Assembly (NCBI GenBank): GCA_050246595.1
Contig: JBFWVT010000045.1
Location: forward strand, 1-38,990
Direction of reading: 5' to 3'
DNA length: 38,990 nt
Origin: DATARH01 sp050246595
GTDB lineage: Bacteria; Pseudomonadota; Alphaproteobacteria; ATCC43930; CGMCC-115725
The position numbers and the translations under genes are program-made. Each line of letters opens with the position of its first letter. The stretch's first letter is position 1. Below are positions 15,764 to 23,780 of this stretch, in pieces. Below the pieces are notes generated by a model. It worked only from the letters and a program-made list of their open reading frames with translations. It did no database searches and was not told where the DNA came from.

Positions 15764-17121
15764 GGCGCCTCCTCCGCGGTCTGGGTGCGCCGGCGCAGCT
15801 TGTCCCAGTAGTCGAGCCGCTTTCTGATCTCGCGTTCAAAACCACGCTCGGTCGGGCGATAGAATTCGCGGCGGGCGACCCCGTCCGGAAAGTAGTTCTG
15901 GCCGGAAAACCCGGTTTCGGTCGCGTGGTCGTAGACATAGCCGCGACCATAGCCGAGGTTTTTCATCAGTCCGGTCGGCGCGTTCAATATGTGCATCGGC
16001 GGCATCAGCGAGCCGGTGTCGCGCGCCATCTCCCGCGCTTCGCCGAAGGCGGTATAGGCGGCGTTCGATTTCGGCGCGCTGGCGAGGTAGATTACGAGCT
16101 GCGCCAGAGCCAGGTCGCCCTCGGGCGTGCCGAGCCGGTCATAGGCGTCCCAGGCGGCCAGCGCCTGCACCAGCGCCTGCGGGTCGGCGAGGCCGATATC
16201 CTCGACCGCGGCGCGGGTCAGCCGGCGCAGAATATAGACCGGGTCCTCGCCGCCCTCCAGCATGCGCGCCAGCCAGTAGAGCGCCGCGTCGGTGTCCGAA
16301 CCGCGCAGCGATTTGTGCAGCGCGCTGATCAGATTGCAGTGGCCTTCCCGGCTCTTGTCGTAAAGCGGCGCGCGGCGCTGCACAAGCGCGGCCAGTTCCC
16401 GCGGCCCAAACCCGCCCGACCCCTTTTTACCCTCTCCCCCATCGGGGGAGAGGGTAGGGTGAGGGGGCAAGCGCGCGATCTCCTCGACCAGATTGAGCAG
16501 AAACCGCCCGTCGCCGTCGGCCATCGCGCGCAATGCGGCGCGGCCGTCCGGCATCAGCGGCAGAGCGTGCCCGAGATGGGTCTCGGCGCGGGCCAGCAGC
16601 GTTTCGAGCGCGGCATCGTCGAGCCGGCGCACCACAAGCACCTGCGCCCGCGACAGCAGCGCTCCGTTCAGCTCAAAGGACGGGTTTTCGGTCGTCGCGC
16701 CGACCAGGATCACGGTGCCGTCCTCGACATAGGGCAGAAACGCGTCCTGCTGCGCGCGGTTGAAGCGATGGATTTCGTCGACGAACAGCAGCGTGCCGCG
16801 CCCCGCCTCGCGCCGCTTTCTGGCCGCTTCGAACACCTTGCGCAGATCGGCGACACCGGAGAACACGGCAGAGAGCGGCTCGAAGGCGAGATCGGTGCCC
16901 CCTTCTGAAATATGGCGCGCGAGCAGTCGCGCGATCGTCGTCTTGCCGCACCCCGGCGGCCCCCACAGGATCATCGAGGCGAGCCGTCCCCGCCCGACCA
17001 TGCGCCCGATCGGGCCGTCGGGACCGATCAGATGCTCCTGTCCGACAATCTCGCCAAGATTTTGCGGGCGCAGCAGGTCGGCCAGCGGCCGCGGCGCGTG
17101 CGGTTCGAAAAGGGTGGTCAT
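15760..17121 (-). CDS. rarA: Replication-associated recombination protein A (AAA+ ATPase), with a repeat-encoded insertion
   Basis: RarA/MgsA is a clamp-loader-like AAA+ ATPase that acts at stalled replication forks. The 453-aa product has Walker A GPPGCGKT at 54-61, Walker B LLFVDEIHRF at 111-120 and sensor GATTENPSFE at 141-150. The C-terminal half carries the conserved LYDKSREGHCNLISALHKS and MLEGGEDPVYILRR. Residues 219-236 (PPHPTLSPDGGEGKKGSG) are encoded by an intergenic-type palindromic repeat and are not expected in the family. The start at MTTLFEPHAPRPLADLLRP matches family N-termini. Confidence 0.95.
   Translation of the reverse strand: MTTLFEPHAPRPLADLLRPQNLGEIVGQEHLIGPDGPIGRMVGRGRLASMILWGPPGCGKTTIARLLARHISEGGTDLAFEPLSAVFSGVADLRKVFEAARKRREAGRGTLLFVDEIHRFNRAQQDAFLPYVEDGTVILVGATTENPSFELNGALLSRAQVLVVRRLDDAALETLLARAETHLGHALPLMPDGRAALRAMADGDGRFLLNLVEEIARLPPHPTLSPDGGEGKKGSGGFGPRELAALVQRRAPLYDKSREGHCNLISALHKSLRGSDTDAALYWLARMLEGGEDPVYILRRLTRAAVEDIGLADPQALVQALAAWDAYDRLGTPEGDLALAQLVIYLASAPKSNAAYTAFGEAREMARDTGSLMPPMHILNAPTGLMKNLGYGRGYVYDHATETGFSGQNYFPDGVARREFYRPTERGFEREIRKRLDYWDKLRRRTQTAEEAP
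16428..16468. repeat. CCCTCTCCC-family palindromic repeat inside rarA
   Basis: TACCCTCTCCCCC (16428-16440) and GGGGGAGAGGGTA (16444-16456) form a perfect 13-bp stem with loop ATC, followed by GGGTGAGGGGGC. This is the same half-element as at 8150-8190. It lies in frame in the rarA coding sequence, flanked on both sides by conserved RarA sequence. Confidence 0.92.
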
Positions 17122-17171
17122 TTCGGGGCTGATATGGGCCGGACCCGGCCGACGCGCAAATCCGGGAAAGC

Positions 17172-17254
17172 AGGGCGGAAAAGCGAAGCGCATTCCGCCA
17201 TTGCTCGCGCAATACCAGGGACCATGGCGGAATACGCTGCGCTCTTCCGCCCTA
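17172..17254. repeat. 30-bp imperfect inverted repeat between lipB and rarA
   Basis: The arms at 17172-17201 and 17224-17253 match over 30 bp with three mismatches, around a 22-nt loop. Both contain GCGGAA and ATTCCGCCAT, the core of a widespread alphaproteobacterial repeat. The outer arm runs into lipB, and the lipB stop codon (CTA at 17252-17254 on this strand) lies at the edge of the element. It fills most of the 130-bp gap to rarA. Confidence 0.85.
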
Positions 17255-17974
17255 CAGGGTACATGCGGATGCGTGGCCGAACACCTCGTCGAACGTCGAA
17301 CGCAAGGCGCTATCGACTTCCGCCATCGAGGCGGTGATGCCGAGTTTTGCGAGCGAGGTGACGCCGTGCCCCGAGGCGTCCGGGTCGATGCCGCAGGGCA
17401 CGATACCGCGGTAATGGTCGAGATCGGGATCGACATTCAGCGCCAGACCGTGATAGGTCACCCAGCGGCGTACCCGCACGCCGATCGCGGCGATCTTGTC
17501 CTCGCGCCCGCCTTGATCCCCCGGCCGTCCGACGACCCACACGCCGACCCTGCCGTCGCGCCGCTCGCCTCTGATGTTGAAGCGCGCCAGCGTCGCGATG
17601 ACCCATTCCTCCAGACGCCAGACATGACAGCGCACGTCGCGCCCCCATCGTTCGAGGTCCAGCATGACATAGGCGATGCGCTGCCCCGGTCCGTGATAGG
17701 TGTACCGGCCGCCGCGTCCGGTCCGGTGTACCGGCAGAAGCGACGGGTCGAGCAAATCCTTCGGCCGCGCGCTGGTCCCGGCCGTGTAGAGCGGCGGATG
17801 CTCCAGCAGCCATATCAGCTCTCGGGCCGCGCCGTCGCGGATCGCCGCGATTCGTGTTTCCATTTCCGCCACGGCTTCCTGGTACGGCACCAGCCTATCG
17901 CTGATCCGCCACTCGACGCCGCCATCGTCGCTGCTTATCTCTTGAACCATCGCGCTTGATATGGGGGCGCGCAT
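17252..17974 (-). CDS. lipB: Octanoyl-[acyl-carrier-protein]:protein N-octanoyltransferase LipB
   Basis: LipB transfers octanoate from acyl-ACP to lipoyl domains of enzymes such as pyruvate dehydrogenase, the first step of lipoate synthesis. The 240-aa protein has the signature RGGRYTYHGPGQ (88-99), the catalytic Lys160 in KIAAIG and the catalytic Cys194 in PCGI. The start is uncertain: the first ATG gives MRAPISSAM, and a second eight codons later gives MVQEISSDD; neither has a clear ribosome-binding site. The last residues and stop codon come from the adjacent repeat. Confidence 0.95.
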   Translation of the reverse strand: MRAPISSAMVQEISSDDGGVEWRISDRLVPYQEAVAEMETRIAAIRDGAARELIWLLEHPPLYTAGTSARPKDLLDPSLLPVHRTGRGGRYTYHGPGQRIAYVMLDLERWGRDVRCHVWRLEEWVIATLARFNIRGERRDGRVGVWVVGRPGDQGGREDKIAAIGVRVRRWVTYHGLALNVDPDLDHYRGIVPCGIDPDASGHGVTSLAKLGITASMAEVDSALRSTFDEVFGHASACTL

Positions 17975-18023
17975 TTGCTAAGCACCCGCCCCACCGCACT
18001 CCTGTGCGGGGTGGCGGCTTGCA

Positions 18024-18110
18024 TGCGGTCGTGGCGGAATTGGTAGACGCGCAGCGTTGAGGTCGCTGTGGGGGAAACTCCGTGGAAGTTCGAGTCTTCT
18101 CGACCGCACC
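18024..18110 (+). tRNA. tRNA-Leu (anticodon GAG)
   Basis: An 87-nt class II tRNA. The acceptor stem GCGGTCG pairs with CGACCGC, with discriminator A and encoded CCA at 18108-18110. The anticodon stem CAGCG/CGCTG holds the loop TTGAGGT with GAG at 18058-18060. A long variable arm (TGGGGGAAACTCC region) and a GTTCGAGTC T loop are present. Its 3' end serves as the integration site of the element that follows. Confidence 0.96.
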
Positions 18111-18114
18111 AGCA
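18081..18114 (+). repeat. Attachment-site repeat at the tRNA-Leu 3' end (left)
   Basis: These 34 bases cover the T arm, acceptor 3' strand, CCA and four following bases of tRNA-Leu. They are repeated exactly at 20776-20809. Integrases of the tyrosine family commonly use a tRNA 3' end as their target, and insertion regenerates the tRNA, as seen here. Confidence 0.93.
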
Positions 18115-18203
18115 AAACCCTAGGCAGTCCCTGAGTTTCGCAGAAATCCTAGCCGATTTGGTCCCGAAGTGGTACAAACACGGGGGTCCAAATGGTCTTG
18201 GCT

Positions 18204-19620
18204 ATGGCGCGTCCCTGGAAGCACCCGAAGACTGGCGTCTACTGGTATCGCAAGGTCGTCCCGGCGCATCTCCGGGCCGCGATCGGCAAGACCGAGATCA
18301 AACGCTCGCTCAGCACCAAAGACCCGGAAGAAGCGAAGCGCCGCTACCCGGACGTGGCCGCTCGCGTGGACGCAATGCTGCTGGCCGCGCAGTACGACAA
18401 ACCCGCCCGGCTCAACCATCGGCAGCTTCTCGGCCTTGTTGGGGACTGGTATCGCGCCGAGCTTGCCGTCCGCGAGGAAGACCCGACCGAGGTTGCCCTT
18501 CAGCTTGACCGGGCTGCGCTGATCGCCGCATTGGAACCGGACCCCGAAGACGGGCGTCCTCCCGGCCCCCTTGGGCATCTGATGATCCCGGACGATGCCG
18601 CGAGAAAGGTCGACGAGGACGCCCGGATCGAAGCGGCAATGCAGCCGCATGTTGACCGGCTGTTGATCGACCGCGGCTTGTTCATTGACGCGGAGAGTCG
18701 CAGCAAACTCGCCCGGACGATGTTCAAGCATGCGTTGCTCCTCAACATGCGGGTCGCCGATCGCTTGCAAGAAGATTATAGCCCGGACCCGGTGGCGAAC
18801 CGGCTTCCGAGCTTCGTCCCGTCCGTGACGCCCGATCCCGAACCCGGCCCCAGCTTGGCGGAACTGATCGAAGGCTGGGCGCGCGATGCTGCCCCAACGC
18901 CCGACGTGAAGCGCAAATTCACCTATCATCTCCGTCTTCTGGCGCAACATCTCGGGACCGGCGATTTGACCGAAACCGATGCGCTCCGGATTAGGAGGAA
19001 AGACGTTATCGCCTTCAAGGAAGCCGAGTTGCAGGCCGGCAAGGCGCCCAAGACGGTTTGGTCTGAACTCGCCGGGATCGGCGCCGTGCTGTCATGGGCC
19101 GCAAAGAACGACAAAATCCGGGTTAACCCGGCCAGCAACATTGATGTCCCCGCGCTCAAGGCCGCCAAGCGCCGCGGCGAGAAACCCCGCTACCCATACA
19201 CCCCCGAAGAAGCCGAGACGATCCTCAAGGCGGCGCGCAGCGAGACCGCCCCGGATTTGCGCTGGTTGCCCTGGCTCTGCGCTTTCACGGGTGCGCGGAT
19301 CGGCGAGGTAGCCGGGGTATGTGGCAAGGACATTCACGCGATAGACGGACAATGGTTCATCGCGATCGGCCTTGACGGGCGCCGCGTCAAGACCGGCTCC
19401 TCCCGCCGCCGCGTCCCGCTGCATCCCGTGTTGGTCGCCGAGGAGTTTCTGACCTACGCGCAGACGAGCGGCTGTTCTCGTCCTGGGCAGGCGACAAGGT
19501 GGCCCGGTGGATACGCGGCGATGTCGGGATCGCGGACGCCAAGAAAGGCCCAAGCCACTCCTGGCGCCATCGCTTCGAGGACGAAGGCCGCGCGGCTCGT
19601 AGCGATAGATTTGAACAGTC
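18204..19620 (+). pseudogene. Tyrosine-family phage integrase, frameshifted and truncated
   Basis: The first frame begins MARPWKHPKTGVYWYRKVVP (DUF6538-type N-terminal domain), has a SAM-like core-binding domain and then the catalytic-domain start with the first active-site Arg in FTGARIGEVAG. After about base 19465 the frame loses homology. The next frame then continues with LFSSWAGDKVARWI and the second active-site box HSWRHRFE, consistent with a 1-nt deletion. No nucleophilic Tyr with its usual GH context is seen afterwards. An upstream ATG at 18192 is possible. It lies directly downstream of its tRNA target and is almost certainly inactive. Confidence 0.88.
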
Positions 19621-19632
19621 GGCGCACAGTTG

Positions 19633-19881
19633 TCAATCCGGTCTTTTCAGATGCGATCCGCTCCGGTTGTCCGCCGAACGCCTCAGCCAAACCCGCTCGG
19701 CGCAATCGGCAACGTCGATGATCGACCGGGCCGCCAGCTCGTTGCTCACGTGGTAGGCTTTCGCGGCCGACAAGTGCAGTTGCCAGATTGCGGCCAAGCC
19801 GTAGCGCCTCAGCACGTTCGCCATCCCTTGGCCCCCCATAGCCCCATCATGTGATCTTGCATCCGATGCAAGGCGAGGCAT
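19633..19881 (-). CDS. Possible small hypothetical protein in the island
   Basis: An 82-codon frame containing AAIWQLHLSAAKAYHVSNEL and SIIDVADCAERVWLRRSA, which read like a helical protein rather than random GC-rich translation. The 5' part is less convincing and I recognise no family. It lies antisense to the decayed end of the integrase. It may be a gene fragment or spurious. Confidence 0.3.
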   Translation of the reverse strand: MPRLASDARSHDGAMGGQGMANVLRRYGLAAIWQLHLSAAKAYHVSNELAARSIIDVADCAERVWLRRSADNRSGSHLKRPD

Positions 19882-20044
19882 TGCGCGGCGGAGATGCCGA
19901 GCATGTGGTGCATACTATGGTGCGGGGTGGTGCCGACCACATGATGATGACGCGCGAGGCACCGGAAGTGCCCAGGATCACCCCATAGGGGGGTGTTTGG
20001 TCGGTGTCTCTATCGGGCTGCCGGCTCGAATTTTTGTGGCGGAA

Positions 20045-20609
20045 TTATTTTGCCCCATCTGCTCTCAGGGTCCGAAATTCGGCAAGCAGCGCCAGAGCCT
20101 CGGAAGCCATACATTCGACCAAAGTACGATATGCGGTATACCGTCCCGCTCCAGTATCCCGCAGAACTTCACGCAATTCATCATCCGACAGGTCGCTCCT
20201 CCCTTCCCACCACGGGCGCCGCGCAGCGCACGCGCCGCGCGCCGGGCTGATATCCGGCGAGAGAAACAGCAGCATTTGCGATGGTATTCGCCTCTATCTC
20301 AGAACGGGCGTTGGCGAATGCATGGCGTAATGCAGCTAGGATGATCTCTTTCGGGTACGGCAGTAGTCTCGCATCTCGGACATGGGCGGGAAGTCGCTCC
20401 TTTGCCAGTCGATCACCGTAAGCCATGATGATGGCTTGTCGAAGCTGATAACCTCGCGGATCGTCAAATGGCCTCGGTCGAGCCAACAGCCGGCGTTCTT
20501 GGAACCGCCGAAGGTGCTCGGCTGCCGCAAAGGCGAGGAGGTATGCTGGCCCCAGTAACACGAAACCCAGGACCAACCATTCGCCAGCCCGCACGCTCCC
20601 AGCCCCCAC
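20045..20609 (-). pseudogene. Possible frameshifted hypothetical membrane-anchored protein
   Basis: Two overlapping minus-strand frames look like one broken gene. The upstream part (from 20609) has an N-terminal hydrophobic helix (WLVLGFVLLGPAYLLAFAAA) and a plausible globular stretch ending near NTIANAAVSLAGYQ. The downstream part (to 20045) has DLSDDELREVLRDTGAGRYT and ECMASEALALLAEFRTLRA. The frames differ by one and swap near 20200-20260. No family is recognised. Alternatively the two are separate overlapping small genes. Confidence 0.4.
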
Positions 20610-20775
20610 GTTGGTTGCACTGCGGCCGGAGATTACCGTGGAACTTGCGGATTGACATCTCGGAACCGTGCCGCCTAGCTCGTGCGACGGGTTGCGCCCG
20701 GTCCAAATTGGTGGTACAAAGCAGCGCTATCGGAGGTCAAAAAGGTGAGGTTTTCTGCGACCTTGGGTTCGAAAG

Positions 20776-20809
20776 GTGGAAGTTCGAGTCTTCTCGACCG
20801 CACCAGCAA
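20776..20809 (+). repeat. Attachment-site repeat (right)
   Basis: This is an exact 34-bp copy of the tRNA-Leu 3' end at 18081-18114, in the same orientation and 2695 bp away. Upstream bases no longer match the tRNA, so this copy does not encode a tRNA. It marks the distal end of the first integrated element. Confidence 0.93.
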
Positions 20810-20890
20810 CACCCCAGCAAACCTCCAAGTCTTGCAGAAGACTTGGCCGAGTGATGCTCCCGGCCGCGCAATACGGCAAGCCCCCCAGAG
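20810..20890 (+). mobile_element. Remnant of a second, related integrative element
   Basis: The 41 bases after the right repeat align without gaps to the 41 bases after the left repeat, with 26 identities by hand count. Then 20851-20889 matches the integrase coding bases 18372-18410 at 29 of 39 positions, in a frame reading MLPAAQYGKPPR against MLLAAQYDKPAR. About 220 bp that should separate the two parts is missing. This fits a tandemly integrated relative that has almost wholly decayed. The rest of the gap to 20946 shows nothing. Confidence 0.6.
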
Positions 20891-20946
20891 CGCCTCGTGT
20901 GCCGCCCCGCTTCTCCGGCAGGCGATAAGGGATAGATTGGTTGAGC

Positions 20947-22116
20947 CTACCGCAGCGGCGCGCCGGCCTGCGCCGTGCCGAACAGGTCGTCGGCCGTCTC
21001 GGTCAGCCAGACTAGCCAGGGCCGGCGGTATTTCGTATCGACCTCGACCGTCGCGCTCAGTCCGGCATGCAGCGGCAGACCGGGAGGGGGGGGTGCCAGC
21101 GACAGCCGCACCGGCAGGCGCTGCACGACCTTGACCCAGTTGCCGGTCGCGTTTTCCGCCGGCAATAGCGAGAATGTCTGGCCGGTCCCCGGGCTGAGGC
21201 TTTCGACCCTGGCTTCGAGCAGCACGTCGGGATAGGTGTCGATCGCGATGGTCGCGGTCTGGCCCGGCCGCATATGAGTCAGCTCGGTCTCCTTGAAGTT
21301 CGCCTCGATCCAGACCCCGTCCGAGATCATCGGAAATACCGGCGCCGCCGCGTTGACATACGATCCGACCTGTAGCTGTTCCACCTTGGTGACAATGCCG
21401 TCCGCTGGCGCCCGCACGATTGTGCGCGCGAGGTCGTACTCGGCCTTGTCGAGCGCCGCCTGCGCCTTCTGTACGGTCGGGTGGTCATCGAGAGGCAGGC
21501 TCGGGTTGCCGCCGAGCTGTGCCAGCGCGTTGGCCAGCTCGCTTTGCGCCGAGACGACCTTCTGGCGCGCGACCTGCATTGCATTGTGGACCTGCTCGAA
21601 TGTCGCGCGCGCGGCGATGCCGCTGGAAGCGAGCTGGCGCTGGCGGTCGTATTCGCGCTGCTGATAGGCAAGCGTCTCCTCGGCCGCTTTCAAATCGGCG
21701 AGCTTCTGGCCGTAGGTTGCCTGCAACGCCTTGACTTGCAACCGGGCCGCCGCGAGTTCCGCCTTGGCCTCATCGACGGCAATGCGAAAGGTCTTGTAGT
21801 CGAGCTGGAACAGCACTTGACCGCGCGCCACTCGCTGGTTGTCGTGCACCGCGATCGCGACGACGCGGCCGGCCACATCGGCGCTGATCATCGTGCGCGC
21901 CGCCTGAACATAGGCGTCATCGGTCGAGACGTACCGGCCGCTCGTCAGGTACCACCAGGTGGCGACGAGCAGGACCACGGCCGGTCCGGCGATCATCAGC
22001 GGCAGACGCAGCCGTTGGCGCAGCGGCCGCGCCGGCCGGGTCGCGACCGGCAGGTCCCGGTCATCCCCGGCGCGCGAAAAACTCCCGCGCGTATCCGGTT
22101 CAGCCGAACTCGTCAC
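20947..22116 (-). CDS. EmrA/HlyD-type membrane fusion (adaptor) protein
   Basis: This periplasmic adaptor (389 aa) would link an inner-membrane exporter to an outer-membrane channel. It has a basic N-terminus, one membrane helix at about 37-57, the lipoyl half-motifs (VSTDDAYVQAARTMISADVA and APADGIVTKVEQLQVGSYVN), a long coiled-coil hairpin (about 110-210) and a beta-barrel region with EANFKETELTHMRPGQ. It is EmrA-like, but no emrB exporter follows: downstream lies the decayed element at tRNA-Leu. It starts at GTG overlapping the marR stop (GTGA). Confidence 0.93.
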   Translation of the reverse strand: MTSSAEPDTRGSFSRAGDDRDLPVATRPARPLRQRLRLPLMIAGPAVVLLVATWWYLTSGRYVSTDDAYVQAARTMISADVAGRVVAIAVHDNQRVARGQVLFQLDYKTFRIAVDEAKAELAAARLQVKALQATYGQKLADLKAAEETLAYQQREYDRQRQLASSGIAARATFEQVHNAMQVARQKVVSAQSELANALAQLGGNPSLPLDDHPTVQKAQAALDKAEYDLARTIVRAPADGIVTKVEQLQVGSYVNAAAPVFPMISDGVWIEANFKETELTHMRPGQTATIAIDTYPDVLLEARVESLSPGTGQTFSLLPAENATGNWVKVVQRLPVRLSLAPPPPGLPLHAGLSATVEVDTKYRRPWLVWLTETADDLFGTAQAGAPLR

Positions 22117-22694
22117 CGTTCGCCCTCCAGGGCAGGTAAAACTTCTCCGGGATCGCCGGGCGGTCGCGCGAGCGCGGGGCGGCGGCCGGCACGGCGCGGC
22201 CGGGTCGCCGATGCTGCGCTCTCGCCGTCTCGGGAGGGTGCCGCAGGGCCGGAGGCCTCCGCCGGAACCCGTTCCGACAAGGTCGCGTGCACCCGGGTCA
22301 GCAGCGCGATCAGCTGCGCTTTTTCAGCCGACGACAGAAGGGCCAGCGCCTCGTCGCGCGTGTCGTTCGCGACGGCGCGGATGCGGCCGAGAATCGGGCG
22401 GGCCTTGTCGGTCAGAAACAGACGCCGGGCGCGCCGGTCGGCGGGGTCCGGGCGGCGCTCGATCCAGCCCGCTTCCTCCATGCGGTCGATCTGGCGCACC
22501 AGCGTCATCGGCCTGACTTCGAGCAGGTCGGCAAGCCCGGCCTGGTTGATCCCCTCGTGGCGGGCGATCCGGGCCAGCGTGCGGCATTGCGCCCGCGTCA
22601 GACCGAGCCGCCTGCCATTATGCGAAAACCGCCGCCCGAACAGCCGCGCCACATCGTTGACGAGAAAACCGAAACTGCGATCCAGGTCCAACAC
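22113..22694 (-). CDS. MarR-family transcriptional regulator
   Basis: The 193-aa protein has a MarR winged helix-turn-helix: RLGLTRAQCRTLARIARHEG, the recognition region LADLLEVRPMTLVRQIDRME and the wing EERRPDPADRRARRLFLTDK-type segment at about 80-100. A disordered Arg/Pro/Ala-rich tail of about 45 residues follows. Genes of this family commonly repress an adjacent multidrug or stress gene. It is co-transcribed with the EmrA adaptor (4-nt overlap) and divergent from the FMN reductase, so it probably controls both from the shared 281-bp gap. Confidence 0.93.
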   Translation of the reverse strand: MLDLDRSFGFLVNDVARLFGRRFSHNGRRLGLTRAQCRTLARIARHEGINQAGLADLLEVRPMTLVRQIDRMEEAGWIERRPDPADRRARRLFLTDKARPILGRIRAVANDTRDEALALLSSAEKAQLIALLTRVHATLSERVPAEASGPAAPSRDGESAASATRPRRAGRRPALARPPGDPGEVLPALEGER

Positions 22695-22975
22695 GCCGCC
22701 TCGCCGGCAGAAAATACCCCACCTTGCTGATCATAAGGTTACAATATTGTTTCATCTCCGCGCCAGCGGGGCGGGCGCCAGGCTGATCTTCGAGAATGCG
22801 ATGGCTGGAACGGCGGCGCCGGAACGCGGACCCGTTCCAGCCGGAGCTCCCGGTCCGAGCGGCACGGGCAGGATTTCCCGATCCGCCGCGGCACCAAGCG
22901 GGGCGAAAAACGTTCGCGGCACGAGACACACCGTCCCGGGCATACGGCCCTGGGCCCACCGATCGGAGCGTCCCG
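22695..22975. promoter_or_regulatory. Divergent control region with AT-rich palindrome
   Basis: The gap between marR and the FMN reductase contains the perfect 10-bp palindrome ACAATATTGT at 22741-22750, set in an AT-rich stretch (22714-22756) in an otherwise GC-rich region. It lies about 46 bp upstream of the marR start. Its size and position suit a MarR-type operator overlapping the marR promoter, but no promoter boxes can be assigned with confidence. Confidence 0.45.
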
Positions 22976-23545
22976 ATGAGCGACAGCGGCACCATCTCGA
23001 TCCTCGGCATTTGCGGCAGCCTGCGCCGCTTCTCCTACAATATGGCGGCGCTGCGCGCCGCGATCGCGCTGAAGCCGGCGAACATGACCGTGACCGTCGC
23101 CGACATCTCGCAGATCCCGCTCTATAACGAGGATGTGCGGGAGCGGGGATATCCGCCGCCGGTCGAGACGCTGCGCCGGCAGATCGCCGAGGCCGACGCA
23201 CTGCTTTTCGCCTGCCCCGAATACAATTATTCGATGACCGGGGTACTGAAGAACGCGATCGACTGGGCCTCGCGCCCGCCCGATCAGCCGTTTGCCGGCA
23301 AGCCCTGCGCGATCATGGGCGCCTCGATCGGCATGATCGGCACTGCCCGCGCGCAATACGATCTGCGCCGCAGTTGCGTCTTTCTCGACATGCACCCGCT
23401 CAACAGACCGGAGGTGATGATCGGCCAGGCGCAGAACAGGTTCGACGCCGACGGCAATTTGACCGACGACGCCACCAAGGGGTTCATCCGCGACCTGATG
23501 GAAAGTCTCGCAAGCTGGACGCGGCGGATCGGCGGGAAAGCCTAG
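22976..23545 (+). CDS. NADPH-dependent FMN reductase family protein
   Basis: The 189-aa flavodoxin-fold enzyme has the FMN phosphate loop GSLRRFSYN (14-22) and the family signature PEYNYSMTGVLKNAIDW (81-97). Relatives reduce quinones, azo dyes or chromate with NAD(P)H. The start is at the ATG preceded by GGAG; upstream in-frame sequence is not conserved in character. Divergence from a MarR regulator suggests induction by electrophiles or quinones, which is an inference. Confidence 0.92.
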   Translation: MSDSGTISILGICGSLRRFSYNMAALRAAIALKPANMTVTVADISQIPLYNEDVRERGYPPPVETLRRQIAEADALLFACPEYNYSMTGVLKNAIDWASRPPDQPFAGKPCAIMGASIGMIGTARAQYDLRRSCVFLDMHPLNRPEVMIGQAQNRFDADGNLTDDATKGFIRDLMESLASWTRRIGGKA

Positions 23546-23639
23546 CCGAGCACCGGGGCGCGGCAATTCGCGGCGGTCCGGCGGCGCAACCCCGCGCAAA
23601 ATTCGACCAAATCCTCCCCACCGGTAGTAGCATGGGAGC

Positions 23640-23669
23640 GACGCCGCGATCTGGGATTGTCGCGGCGTC
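23640..23669. repeat. Hairpin in the gap after the FMN reductase
   Basis: GACGCCGCGA (23640-23649) and TCGCGGCGTC (23660-23669) form a perfect 10-bp stem with a 10-nt loop. No T-run follows. The surrounding gap (23546-23780) contains no credible gene. It may be a weak transcription or processing signal. Confidence 0.5.
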
Positions 23670-23780
23670 TGGCATCGCGCCCGCGCCTCGTGGAAGCGTC
23701 GAGCACGGCCAACCGGCCGATGGCGGTCGGCAAGGCGGGGCGGCGGCACGGCACGATCATTGCTTGGGGAGTGACAGAAG

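Noticed and set aside
14702..15811. A 369-codon plus-strand frame opposite rluC
   Set aside because: The minus strand encodes a clear pseudouridine synthase with catalytic motif; the plus reading is compositionally biased noise.
21481..23127. A 548-codon plus-strand frame across emrA, marR and the divergent gap
   Set aside because: It runs antisense through two well-supported genes and ends within the FMN reductase in another frame; no family features.
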